NCBI GenBank assembly: GCA_016716665.1
Contig: JADJVH010000001.1
Coordinates: 434,001 to 498,000 of the forward strand
Direction of reading: 5' to 3'
Origin: Candidatus Opimibacter iunctus
GTDB taxonomy: Bacteria; Bacteroidota; Bacteroidia; Chitinophagales; Saprospiraceae
Length of the DNA: 64,000 nucleotides
Shown: in pieces, positions 23,323 through 33,293 of the stretch
Numbering within the stretch: the first letter of the stretch is position 1
Layout: each line of letters starts with the position of its first letter
Made by a program: the position numbers and the translations under genes
Notes under the pieces: model-generated
What the model was told of the DNA's origin: nothing
The model's input: the letters and a program-made list of their open reading frames with translations, nothing else
The model's database searches: none

Positions 23323-23922
23323 GAGATTAAGTTTTGGTTTAAGAAATTATCTGTTCAATTAGAATTAAATGCACGCTTATTGATTCCCTAAGGCTATCTA
23401 TAAGGGCCAGTTAATAATCCACAAACCAATACTTAACAGAGGCGGAAGAACACCCGCATTACCGCCAGGACAGCGGTAATTACTAGTTCTTCATTCTATC
23501 AGGTTGGTTCGGGATGATAAACTATTCCTTATCAATCCCCCTAGTCAATGTATACTAGCCAAAAAGTATGCCAAATGCATACATAGGTCTACTACACCAG
23601 ACAAAGATATGATAAGGCATTTCAGAGGTTATACCTGATAATGGGTAATTATTACATTACAGTATTGCTGAATACTTATACGATCTATCTATCAGGTATT
23701 TACAGATAAACCAATAATGTAATCTGTTATTTTGGCTCCAATTATTTTTTTTATACATGGATCAACCTCTCATTTAGAGATAATTATACGCTGCGAAATA
23801 ATCAAATATGTTAAGATCATACTTTCAGCACTTCATAACTTCTCCTCAATCGGATCCAAACGAACCAAAACCGCTCAAAACGCCATCAACCCGGGGAATG
23901 GCTCCACGAGGGCAAAATAAGT
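23323..23922. other. 600-bp intergenic region with one hairpin
   Basis: No gene is seen. A perfect 8-bp hairpin (ATTACCGC, 7-nt loop, GCGGTAAT; 23458-23480) lies about 135 bp upstream of the 154-residue gene. The rest is AT-rich and probably holds that operon's promoter; no TAnnTTTG box was found. Confidence 0.5.
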
Positions 23923-23952
23923 AAAAACGGCCCCTGTTGAGGGGCCGTTTTT
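23923..23952. terminator. Strong bidirectional intrinsic terminator
   Basis: AAAAACGGCCCC, a 6-nt loop and GGGGCCGTTTTT form a perfect 12-bp stem with U runs in both directions. It lies 60 bp after the stop of the PorP/SprF gene and closes the adhesin-PorP operon. Confidence 0.92.
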
Positions 23953-24011
23953 AGGTATGAGGAATTTCCCTGAAGGAAATCTCCGTATTAGGGGGCTTTT
24001 AGTCTGCTGAT

Positions 24012-24975
24012 TTACTCTACAACCGGGGTAGCCGGCTCTGAGGTATCGCTTTTGCGGGGAATACGGTACACCAGGGTAATTTCATGGGACCCGTTATTAT
24101 ATTGCTGGAAGTCTCCCAGGCTGACATCATAGGAATAATAGATCCTGAGCTGGTTGATACGGGTGCCCAGCAACAAGGATGCCCGGCTGTTATCCCCCAG
24201 GGTATACCCTATTCCACCCACCAATTGCTCATCAAGGAATGAAAACTTGAGGTTGGCGTCGATCAGGAATGGGCTATAGCGGAGATTTCTTGACAATCAG
24301 TGAAGGCTCAATGGTGAAATCGTAATTTTCAACAGCAAACCTGTATCCAAGCAAAAATGCATAGGAGAAATTGTCAAACTCAGGAAGGTTAATATCCCCT
24401 GATATATCTGTCAGGCGGTTTTTAACCAGGTTAGGGAAAGAAACCCCAAAAAATAACTTCTCATTCGCCTCTCCATAGAGCCCTATGCCGCCATCAAACA
24501 GCGTATATCCATCAATAGCTTCATTCAGCAATGGATCTGTAGGATCATTTAGAGGGTCATTCTGGACGTCAGTAATCTTGTGTGTTTCTACACCTGCTGA
24601 CAAGCCAACACTGAGCACCAGGTCATCAAAAGGAATCCGGTATGCGAAATTTGCCTGGCCATGGGTCAGGTTCTCAACACCTATCTTGTCAGTCAGCACT
24701 TGAAAGCCCAAGCCAAGGTTATTGGCGAATGAACCGTGGTAGAGTGCCGTAAAGGTTCTTGGTGCCCCTTCAAAATCAGACCAGTTGTGCTTATATCCGG
24801 CAAGTAACTGATGGTCACCCTGGAAACCTGTTGCACCTGGATTGAAAAGGATAGGCTGCAGGAATTGATGATTGAAATAGCCTGCTTCCTGGCCCATAAG
24901 GGAATTGGATATCCCTGTGGAAATGATCACCATCAGGATGGCTGACAGAATATAGGATTGCATTTTACTTTTCAT
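24012..24975 (-). CDS. PorP/SprF family T9SS-associated outer-membrane protein (frameshifted)
   Basis: About 321 residues. Signal peptide from M at 24975 (an in-frame ATG at 25002 is less likely). The mature N-terminus HQFLQPILFNPGATGFQG is the family signature, followed by beta-barrel strands such as LGLGFQVLTDKIG and YGEANEKLFFGVSFPNL. The frame breaks near 24285-24295 in an AAGAAATCTCC stretch; the second frame continues YSPFLIDANLKFSFLDEQLVGG to the end. In Flavobacterium the SprF member lies after sprB and is needed to export that adhesin by T9SS. The gene is 54 bp downstream of an SprB-repeat adhesin with a type B tail, so a dedicated partner role is likely here. Confidence 0.88.
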
Positions 24976-25029
24976 GGTGGCTACTCTATTTATAGAATAC
25001 ATGTGTCAATAAGATTGAATGGAAATAAA

Positions 25030-28000
25030 CTAGTCAGCAGTCAGTAATAGATTGACAGTGCCCTTATATAATTCCTTGGTTCCGTTCTGAAGTGTCACTT
25101 CGAGGACCCATAGATATCCTCCGTCCGGTACAGGCCTCATTATCCTGATCTACTCCTATCCAGTTGATTCTGGTAATTATCCGTCTCATATAACCAACCC
25201 GCCAAAGCGATTGAATATGAGACAAGTGATTATCAAAATCAAGGACACAGGCAATAATGAAGTAATCATTCTTACCATCGCTGTTTGGTGTAAAGACCCT
25301 GGTAGCAGTATAACAAGGCACATCTACATCAGGCAATAATTGCTCTGAATCAAGTACCTCACATCCATTGGCATCCGTCACGTTGACTGTATAGGTACCT
25401 GCAGGGACATTGTTGAGTGCCGCTGTAGTGCCTGTGGCCGGACCGGTCCACTGATATGTATATGGAGGAAAACCTCCATTGACGATAACCGCTATGGCCC
25501 CATTGCTGGTGATATAGTCTGTAGGATTGGTCGTGATAAAAGAAAGCTGGATTGCAGGTGGTGCAACCAGTACCACTGTTGCTGTGGCTGTTTGCGTGGA
25601 GGCAACATCAGTTACTGTTAACGTATATGTACCAGCACAAAGGTTGTTGAGATCTGCAGTAGTAGCACCATTAGACCATTGATACGTAATAGTAGTGCCA
25701 CCACCAGTGACTACTGAGGTGATATCACCATCACAAATATTGCTGCAACTCGTCTGGAAATTTCCATACTGTGTAGCTACCAGGCTGACACTGATGCCAC
25801 CTCCGAATACATTAAAGCATGTATCAACTACACAGCCTTTTGCATCTGTCACAGTAACACAATATTGTCCGGAACACAAGGCCGTTAAATCAGGGCTTGA
25901 AGCTCCATTAGACCAAATGTATGTATAGGGAAGAGAGCCTCCTGTCACATTCAGATCAATCGCTCCCTGGCAATTTTGATTTACATCGTTGGTGACCGTT
26001 GCAGTGATGATTACTGCAGCAGGTTGAGAAACCGTAAAACATGAATCTCTTGTGCTTCCTCCACTATCTGTAATGGTTACACAGTATGTTCCTGCCTTCA
26101 GGTTGTTGATATCTTCAGTGGTTTGCGGAGGGGTGGTATTCCAAACGAAAGTATATGGTGGTGTACCAAATGCAGCCGATAGATTAATTGATCCGTCATT
26201 ACCACCGTGACAAGAAACATCGGTCACCGCAGCAACAATCTCTGCACCGACAATAAACGGATCAGGAATGAATGTACATAAGTTATTGTCGGTTACAGTC
26301 ACCGTGTAAACGCCTGCTCCGACACCGGAAATATCCTGTGTCAGCGGGCCGTTACTCCAATGATATGTATATGGTGGGGTGCCTCCTGTTACAGTGATAT
26401 CAACCCCACCTGTAGTAGAGCCAGGGGGAACAGGATTTGTGATAATGCCTGTCACAGCTATTGCCGGAGGATCAACGAGTGTTTGTGTAACAATTACTAT
26501 TTGTGTGCCAAGTGTAATCGTTACGCTGTAATTTCCTGCGCATGCGCCTGTAAAATCTTCTGTCGTCGCTCCTGGACTCCAAAGGAATGTGGGTGTTTCG
26601 GGACATCCTTCCACCACCGTTAGATTGAGCACACCATCGCAATTTCTTGGGCATGTTGGTTGAAGCACATTGAGCACATAGGAGAGGGTGCAAACCTCTT
26701 CACAAGTTTGTTTGATTTCTCCAAGACCATGTAATAACGTGGGCACAAGTACACTATCCAGTGTCGCTGCTTCGATCGTCAGCGGATCAGAAGAGAATGT
26801 AATTGGTGATGAAGATCCAACAGGACCTACAGCTTTAAGGCATAGCCTGAATATCGTTGCAAAATCGGGAAGCGTAACTCCTTCGAGACTTAAATCAATC
26901 CAGCTTAATGTTAATTCTCCTTCATTCACGTCCGGAAATCCAGGTGTACCGAATCCGGATTGATCAAGGCCAGGAATGCCGAAGGCTTCAAGGTGATCGT
27001 AGTGGAACACATTTGGATCCCAGTTGAGGCTAAACCCAAGGGCGATGATATCATCAAAGTCATTGACCTTGATATCAAAACAAATATCACCATTTGGCAT
27101 AGTACAGACTGTATCTGTCAACAAGGCAAATCCTTCAAGCTGACATTGTGCGGTGATCACTGCTGGGGTTATACTTACTACATGAGGATTGCCATCAATA
27201 TCAGAAATCGCAGCAACAGGATTGGTGCCGAATGTTATTTCACTGGATTGTCCTCCGGTACCGATGACATCAAAACAGATTTCAAAGAGCACTGTACCAT
27301 CTGGTAATGTATCGTTTTCAACGTTGCTATCAAACCAAAGCACACGAAGCGTGCCAGGTGTAAGTAAATTAGTATTGCCCTCTCCGAAACCAGGAAGCGA
27401 GGCAAAATTTCTGAATTCATTAAACTGAATAACTGCCGGATTATAGGTAAGTGAAAATTCCATGGCACCTACTGTGACAAAGTTGTCAACCGTAAATTGA
27501 ATGCATGTATTCCCGCCGTTACCACCGCATGGACCTACTGCAGAACTACCTGTAAAAACGATATCCTGTGAACAGCCCGATCCCGGAATATTGACATCTC
27601 CATTATTAGCGACAAGTCCAACCTGAACTTCGCCCACTTCAGCAACTTCAATTTCGAGTGGATCATTTGTGATCGAGACGGCAGTGCTTTGACACGGATC
27701 ACCAATGACTTCAAACTCCACAGTAAAGAAGAGTGATCCATCGGGAATCGTTATCGGTGATATACTACTTTCAATCCAGGACAATGTGAATTTGCCTGCG
27801 TCTATCAATACCTGAGGTGTACCAAAGACCGAGGGTGATAACCCAGGCACAGATGGATTAAAATTTTTGATCGTCCTGAAGTCGAGCACTGCAGGATTCC
27901 AGTTGACGGAATACTGTACGCTAATGATCTGGCTGAAATTATCAACCTGAAAATTAACCTCAATAATATCGCCTGGGTTTGCATCAGTACTGCTGATGTT

Positions 28001-28075
28001 GAAGATAGGCTGTTCAGCTCTCACGAGGAGGGAAGCGAACATGGCAATGATGATACCAAAGATGGATTTACTCAT
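25030..28075 (-). CDS. Cohesin-like/SprB-repeat adhesin with type B (CHU_C) T9SS tail (several frameshifts at the end)
   Basis: About 1015 residues from ATG 28075 (signal FGIIIAMFASLLVRA; an earlier in-frame ATG at 28150 would add an unlikely leader and lie upstream of the promoter box). Residues about 18-161, 168-318 and 317-458 are three cohesin-like domains (SVNWNPAVLDFRTI, LSWIDLSLEGVTLPD). Residues about 461-915 are six SprB-like repeats (GGTPPYTYHWSNG, AGTYTVTVTD types). The end is a CHU_C/type B tail: VFTPNSDGKNDYF, then, in shifted frames, IFNRFGG, WIGVDQDNE and PVPDGGYLWVLEVTLQNG up to a TAG at 25030. At least three indels fall within 25080-25215. Likely a surface adhesin exported by T9SS with the PorP/SprF protein downstream, able to bind dockerin-like partners encoded nearby. 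Confidence 0.87.
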
Positions 28076-28126
28076 TAGCAATAACTTTATTCTGTTCAAA
28101 AAACTTAATCTTAAGCAAATCAGGCG

Positions 28127-28134
28127 CAAATATA
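28127..28134 (-). promoter_or_regulatory. -7 box TATATTTG for the cohesin/SprB adhesin
   Basis: On the minus strand TATATTTGCGCCT matches the Bacteroidota -7 consensus TAnnTTTG exactly. It lies about 52 bp upstream of the ATG at 28075. No good TTTG -33 element at 19-21 bp was found. Confidence 0.5.
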
Positions 28135-28373
28135 GTAATAGTAATTGCAATATTAGCTACAAAGCTTTAGGAAGCTGATGTTTGCTAAAATCAGCGAAAA
28201 CTATACCACCTTACAAAAGGCAACAAAGAGGGAGAAGTTGGTCTTAGGGCAATGGATGGATTGCCATGCAAAAATGGCAATTTTCTTCATTACGGCAAAG
28301 ATACAACACTTGCTGTTAATATATTATTAAAATAACACAAATATGTATCTAGCTGTAAATTAGTTGTATAAAT

Positions 28374-28401
28374 AAAAAATGCCCTGGTTTTCACCAGGGC
28401 A
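28374..28401 (-). terminator. Intrinsic terminator of the 28493-31381 gene
   Basis: On the minus strand GCCCTGGT-GAAA-ACCAGGGC is followed by ATTTTTTATTT. It lies about 90 bp after the stop codon. The remaining DNA up to 28151 is AT-rich and shows no gene. Confidence 0.88.
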
Positions 28402-28492
28402 TCCATTGATCGGCTTTTTATTCTGTTTGTCAGCTCAGACCCAAAACTGGCCATTGCTTTCAGGAAAGCAATGATCCGGTAGCGGATTCAGC

Positions 28493-31381
28493 TTATTGGC
28501 GAACGAACTTTCCGGAAAGTTCACCCATATTTGATTTGACGCGGTAATAATAAACACCAGGGATACTGACGATGTCTTCACCTATAACTACCTCAGCCTC
28601 ATTGGTATATGAGACATAGTTACGATTGAATAGCTCCTGTCCCTTCATGTCATGAATCGTCACCGTAAACTCTTCACCTGCCGGGATAATCACCTTAAGG
28701 GTAGTCACATCGGTAAATGGATTTGGAGAAATCCTGCTCTCGAAGGAATTCACATCAAAAGACTCCTTAAATGGAACCAACTCAATGAGTTCATTATCAA
28801 GGCCTTTTGTATAAATTTCCGGAAAGAGGGATTCCTCACCTTCAACCAACAATGACTCTATTGGCATGCCAGATGGCAGATTTTCAACAGAAAATAAGAC
28901 ATCTCCGGCCTTGACCGTCACAGGAGAAGTTTGGCCCCAGCTGATATTGGTATAACCGTCACTATCCTTAGCCTGGTTTGATTCGTCCACTGAAAGGGCT
29001 CCTGGTGTAAGCTCCAGGCCAGTACTGTTGACTGAGCATTGGAAACCATAAACCGAAGCATCTCTGGTCGAAATAAACTCATAAGCGTGGGTTACCGGGT
29101 TTTCCCTGACAGCGACTTGAAGTGCAGTAGTCGTTCTTGGTGTAAGCATCCAGGCCATATTGACCATATCTGCATTGACATCGCCCATCTTGAGTGCCTT
29201 GAACGAAGCTATGGTAGGGAATGTACCTGTGTGGTCGATTTCCACACCACTGTGGCATTCGCCGGTAAACAGGTCTAGAGGTGCATCCGGCGAACAAGGA
29301 TCGCCAAAGAATATCCAGGACAAGTTGCCAGGATAACCAGGGATCTTAAATCCACCCAACAGGGCCTTTTTAAGAAGGAGTAAGTCATTAGCTCCTACCC
29401 TGCCATTACCATCGAGATCTGCGGCATATAGCTTATAAGGCTCAGTAATCGGTTCATCACCGTTTAAGTGCCTCTGTAAGGTGATTAGGTCAAGGGTTGA
29501 AATACCTTCCAGTTTCTTGCCCTCTCTTGAGAGCTTGACCATCCTGTCATACTGGGTAGTACCGAATCCAAGTGTGAAGTGACCAGCTGCATCTGAGGCC
29601 GATTCGCTTTCGTCCTGATCAAGAGACTGGTCTGGCATGATCTTAAACATAGCTGCTGAAACCTGTGGAACGGCCACATTGGTAAATGTATTGACCAAGC
29701 CCGAGACAACGTTCATGCCTTCACAGGCGTCTGCATTATCATTGATCTTGATAAAGGTGGTACAATAGTCCTTATTACCGTATTCGTCATGAGCCCATAT
29801 CTGGATGGGGACAGTTCCGAGGTCATCACAAGTGAATGTCCTGGAGGTCTCCCATGGGTTCTCAGAGAATGAAAACTTCAACTTATAGGCAGGGGTACAA
29901 TTGTCCGTGCTTGAAACATTGAAATCCTTTGCCCAGATCGTCACCATTCCGCCAAGAGGCATGACGACCGTAGAAAGTCCGTAGTAACATACAGGAGATG
30001 GGGCTTTCTTGTCGACCACATGGACTTTGTAGCTGCAGGTCCTGTAGTTGCCGCAGGCATCTGAGACGTTCCATAAAATCTTATGCCAGCCATTTGGGAT
30101 CACCCTGTCAACCGTTGGCTGACCGGTGCCCTCATAACTGATATCATAGGAACCGTCATTCCATAAATCTATCTTATAATCCCATTTTAAATGTTCAGTG
30201 GGGGTACAGTCATCCTCAATCTGTGGTTGTTGGAAGAATCTGCCTGAACAATTGGGTTCGTAACCGTCAACGACGACATCCTGGCAGCCATTGACAAACG
30301 TTGGTGCGTTAGGATTCATCAGTTTAATCACCTGGGTATGTTTCCAGATTCCAGGGCTCCATGGGTTATTCGGCTGGTACTTGCACCAGTCAATGACTGT
30401 CCATTCCCTTAGAATCTTCTTACAAGCTCCATCTGAGAAGGTAAATACCAAATCTTCATGGGCGTGGCCTATGAGGCTACATGAGCTCCCATAACCATTG
30501 TATCCATTGATGGTTGGTTTGTCATAAGGGGGTTGCAGATCTTCTGGATCAACATCTTCAGGACCATATACACATGCATTGGCGGTATAATCATCCGGCC
30601 AGTTGATATCATAATAGGAGTTGGAGTAATCCTTGACCGTGATGGTTTGGTAACACCAGTCGGACCAGTTGCCTGCTTCTATATAGAATTTGCGCTTGAT
30701 GATCCCGACACCGCATGAATTGCGGTAATCAATGACCTCTGGGATAGTCACCCAATAATTGCCTCCACCGCAAACACCTCCTCCGGCTGTTCCATCGATG
30801 CCCCAGTTGTAAGGCTGTGGAAACCAGGTGTTACCCGGATCGTTGATGACAATCGGCAATCTTGGTGCTCCATTGACGGCGATAGTACCAAATGTCCTGT
30901 TGTTCGGATTGTTGAGGGCATCCGGACCAAACCAGAAACTGCAGCTTACTGTAATATTAGGTGGGCATTGCAAATGTGGATAGGTGTTGTCCTGAACTGT
31001 GACTTCAGCCATACACTCATTGTAATTGCCATGCGCATCAGTCACGCGGAGTACAACCCAAATGGTCTGGCCGACATCTTCGCAACAGAACTCAACATAA
31101 GGCCCAAATTGGGTGCCATCATTCACCCCGTATGGGCACCAGCCCTGGGTCATGCGCCTGGCCTGGTAAGACACAAGTTGGCAGTTGTCATAACTACCGT
31201 CATCGATATCGGTGGCGTATAGTTTAGCAGTACCTGTATTGGAAAGTGCCACTATAGTATGTGCATCACAGACAGCGACCGGAGCAACATAATCGTGGTA
31301 ACAATCCACCTCACTACGTAAAGGACTGGTAGTGAGGAAAGTAAACAGGAGGGAAAATAAAAGGGTAAAGAATGGTTTCAT
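28493..31381 (-). CDS. HYR-like/dockerin-like/cohesin-like secreted protein with T9SS type A tail
   Basis: 962 residues, intact, the clearest example of the island's shared layout. Signal peptide (LLFSLLFTFLTTSPLRS), then CDAHTIVALSN, DDGSYDNCQLVSY and CCEDVG blocks, a CPPNITVSC HYR strand, DINWPDDYTANAC, KILREWTVIDWCKY, and STVVMPLGGMVTIWAKDFN. A regulatory-like beta segment follows, then a dockerin-like pair (GISTLDLITLQRHLNG, AADLDGNGRVGANDLLLLKKALLG; about 624-694), a cohesin-like sandwich (about 750-853) and a type A tail (SPNPFTDVTTLKV to LSGKFVRQ). The second dockerin loop, DLDGNGRVGAND, has the usual calcium ligands. It follows a LuxR-type regulator in the same direction by 193 bp, which may control it. 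No catalytic domain seen. Confidence 0.88.
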   Translation of the reverse strand: MKPFFTLLFSLLFTFLTTSPLRSEVDCYHDYVAPVAVCDAHTIVALSNTGTAKLYATDIDDGSYDNCQLVSYQARRMTQGWCPYGVNDGTQFGPYVEFCCEDVGQTIWVVLRVTDAHGNYNECMAEVTVQDNTYPHLQCPPNITVSCSFWFGPDALNNPNNRTFGTIAVNGAPRLPIVINDPGNTWFPQPYNWGIDGTAGGGVCGGGNYWVTIPEVIDYRNSCGVGIIKRKFYIEAGNWSDWCYQTITVKDYSNSYYDINWPDDYTANACVYGPEDVDPEDLQPPYDKPTINGYNGYGSSCSLIGHAHEDLVFTFSDGACKKILREWTVIDWCKYQPNNPWSPGIWKHTQVIKLMNPNAPTFVNGCQDVVVDGYEPNCSGRFFQQPQIEDDCTPTEHLKWDYKIDLWNDGSYDISYEGTGQPTVDRVIPNGWHKILWNVSDACGNYRTCSYKVHVVDKKAPSPVCYYGLSTVVMPLGGMVTIWAKDFNVSSTDNCTPAYKLKFSFSENPWETSRTFTCDDLGTVPIQIWAHDEYGNKDYCTTFIKINDNADACEGMNVVSGLVNTFTNVAVPQVSAAMFKIMPDQSLDQDESESASDAAGHFTLGFGTTQYDRMVKLSREGKKLEGISTLDLITLQRHLNGDEPITEPYKLYAADLDGNGRVGANDLLLLKKALLGGFKIPGYPGNLSWIFFGDPCSPDAPLDLFTGECHSGVEIDHTGTFPTIASFKALKMGDVNADMVNMAWMLTPRTTTALQVAVRENPVTHAYEFISTRDASVYGFQCSVNSTGLELTPGALSVDESNQAKDSDGYTNISWGQTSPVTVKAGDVLFSVENLPSGMPIESLLVEGEESLFPEIYTKGLDNELIELVPFKESFDVNSFESRISPNPFTDVTTLKVIIPAGEEFTVTIHDMKGQELFNRNYVSYTNEAEVVIGEDIVSIPGVYYYRVKSNMGELSGKFVRQ

Positions 31382-31574
31382 ATGAGACTGGGATTAGTAA
31401 ATATGTTTGGTTATCATAGCTTAATAGCAATCAGGCTTTGTAGAACGGGGTATAATATCCGATCTAAAAGTAATAAACAAGTTAATAAAATGTAGGGAGG
31501 GTGCTCAAAATTAACCCAAAAATTGGATTTTCAAGCAATTGCGAAAAAAATGGCGGAATTTTTGCTTCCGGCTT

Positions 31575-32282
31575 TTAGCCCAGTTGATTTTCTATGGCAA
31601 ACCTCACTAATCCGGCAGTAGAAGATATGTTAAGTTTCCGCATGATGTTCTTGCGGTGAGCGCCAACCGTTTGGGGGCTGATAAACAAGTGGACCGCGAT
31701 ATCGGAGTTGCTTTTAGCTTTGGCGATGAGGCCCAGGATCTCGAGTTCACGCCTGGTCAGATTATATTTTGCCAGAAAGTTCTCATCAAACACAGTTTCG
31801 TCTTCCTCCTCCACCAGGTCTTTGGGAAAAAGCTGGAGGTTCTTACTCATATAGAGGTTGCCCTCTAATACTTGCTGGATACCTTCTGTAAGCTCCTCAA
31901 GGCTGCTTGTCTTGAGGATGTAACCTGCGACATTGTGCACCTGGAGGCACTCCCTGACAAACTTAGGGTCACTATACTTTGTGACGACAAGAATGGGGAG
32001 GCCCGGATAGCTCTCTCTCAGGACAGGGATTACTTCCAATCCGTTCATGACCGGCATATTCAAATCCAGGAGAAGGATATCAGGCAATTTCAGCCGAAGT
32101 TGACGGAGTAAGTCCTCTCCATTGGAAGCTGTACCCAGGATTTTGACGGTCAGGGCAGGATAGTGTTCCAGGGCTATAACCAGGGCATCCACATACAGGG
32201 TGTGGTCATCGGCAATAAAAACTGAAATCTGATTGGGTTCTGTAGGTATCATCCTTTCGCTGCAATCTGTCGCAATTTCCAT
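31575..32282 (-). CDS. NarL/LuxR-type response regulator
   Basis: 235 residues. An N-terminal receiver domain has the acidic pair D25-D26, phosphoacceptor D73 in LLLDLNMP, T101 and K124. A C-terminal LuxR-type helix-turn-helix (about 170-232: LTRREIEILGLIAK-like LTRRELEILGLIAK, SPQTVGAHRKNIMRKL) binds DNA. No partner kinase lies nearby, so the sensor is an orphan elsewhere. It sits upstream of the dockerin-bearing protein at 28493-31381 and may regulate the island. M11 (32252) is a possible alternative start; M1 leaves about 27 bp to the -7 box. Confidence 0.9.
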   Translation of the reverse strand: MEIATDCSERMIPTEPNQISVFIADDHTLYVDALVIALEHYPALTVKILGTASNGEDLLRQLRLKLPDILLLDLNMPVMNGLEVIPVLRESYPGLPILVVTKYSDPKFVRECLQVHNVAGYILKTSSLEELTEGIQQVLEGNLYMSKNLQLFPKDLVEEEDETVFDENFLAKYNLTRRELEILGLIAKAKSNSDIAVHLFISPQTVGAHRKNIMRKLNISSTAGLVRFAIENQLG

Positions 32283-32308
32283 ACCACCTTTAGAACTGGA
32301 AAAGCAAA

Positions 32309-32316
32309 CAAAAGTA
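32309..32316 (-). promoter_or_regulatory. -7 box TACTTTTG for the response regulator
   Basis: An exact TAnnTTTG match on the minus strand, 27 bp upstream of the regulator ATG. It lies in the 49-bp gap between the divergent regulator and acyltransferase genes. Confidence 0.5.
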
Positions 32317-32331
32317 TATCATCTCTGCTTA

Positions 32332-33186
32332 ATGGAAGAGAAGATATCTTTGAGGATGCAATTCCTGACCGGTTTGGCCGATTCCCTGATAGCTTTTATA
32401 CTGCATTATGTGGTGAGGTATCGTCTCCACGTGATCGCTGACAACCTAAAGGGAGCATTTCAATATACCACAGGCACCGCCCTCAAAAGAGATATTCATG
32501 CTAACTACCTGTATCTCGCCAAGATGCTTCGTCAAATTGTGGTCAGGCCCACCCGGAAATTGCTGTCGAAACGCATGCGAATGTCCCCGTTTCCTTTATT
32601 TGATCAATGGCTTGCTGAAGGGAAAAGTGTAATTGTCACTTTCGGACATACCGGTAACTGGGAGTGGACCGGATCCTACCTGAGCATGTTGTATCCCGAC
32701 CAGGTCTGCGCCTTGTATAAAAAAATCAAATCCCCATGGCTCAATAAGCTGATGCAAAAAAGGCGCAATTCACATGTCAACTATCTCATTGAGACAAAAC
32801 AGATGGGTGAATTGCTAAGGTTAATGAAAAGAAAACCTGTGCTCATCCTGATGATTGCTGATCAGAATCCGGGATCTGCGCAGGGTATCATATGGGCTCC
32901 ATTCCTTGGGCGGAATACTGCCTTTGTAAATGGCCCTGAAACCCTTGCCATCAAGTATGCCTTACCTGTCGTCTATGTTTCTTCTCTCCCCGGCAAAGGG
33001 AGCACCTATGATCTAGCCTGTGAGCAGGTCTATGACGGCAGTGAACCTGTAACTTCAGGATTAATCATGCAAAGGTTTGCCCTCGCCCTTGAAAAGAATA
33101 TTGAAGCTAACAGATCGCATTGGCTGTGGTCACATAAGCGATGGAAACGATCAAAACAAGGAGATGACGCTATTTCCGAAAGCTGA
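32332..33186 (+). CDS. LpxL/HtrB-type lysophospholipid acyltransferase
   Basis: 284 residues from ATG 32332; an in-frame ATG at 32233 would overlap the divergent regulator and adds a sequence unlike the family. The HX4E catalytic motif is H106-TGNW-E111, followed by CALYKKIKSPWLNKLM and IADQNPGSAQG, both typical of the family. These inner-membrane enzymes add a secondary acyl chain to the lipid A precursor or to other surface lipids. Upstream neighbour is divergent; the PASTA gene follows 107 bp downstream in the same direction. Exact acceptor not shown by sequence. Confidence 0.88.
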   Translation: MEEKISLRMQFLTGLADSLIAFILHYVVRYRLHVIADNLKGAFQYTTGTALKRDIHANYLYLAKMLRQIVVRPTRKLLSKRMRMSPFPLFDQWLAEGKSVIVTFGHTGNWEWTGSYLSMLYPDQVCALYKKIKSPWLNKLMQKRRNSHVNYLIETKQMGELLRLMKRKPVLILMIADQNPGSAQGIIWAPFLGRNTAFVNGPETLAIKYALPVVYVSSLPGKGSTYDLACEQVYDGSEPVTSGLIMQRFALALEKNIEANRSHWLWSHKRWKRSKQGDDAISES

Positions 33187-33293
33187 ATCAATGACCGTGG
33201 CTGCGCGTTCACGAAGTGAAGGTGGTGGGATAAAGCAGTTTAAGCTATTCTTTTCCTACTTTTACCGTCAACGATAAAGCGTCTTCCGGGAAT

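Noticed and set aside
23732..23920. 62-codon plus-strand open frame in the intergenic region
   Set aside because: No recognisable signal, domain or coding bias, and it runs into the terminator of the opposite strand.
25030..31381. Cellulosome for polysaccharide breakdown
   Set aside because: No glycosidase, lyase or SusC/SusD genes are visible in the window; only the domain types recall a cellulosome.
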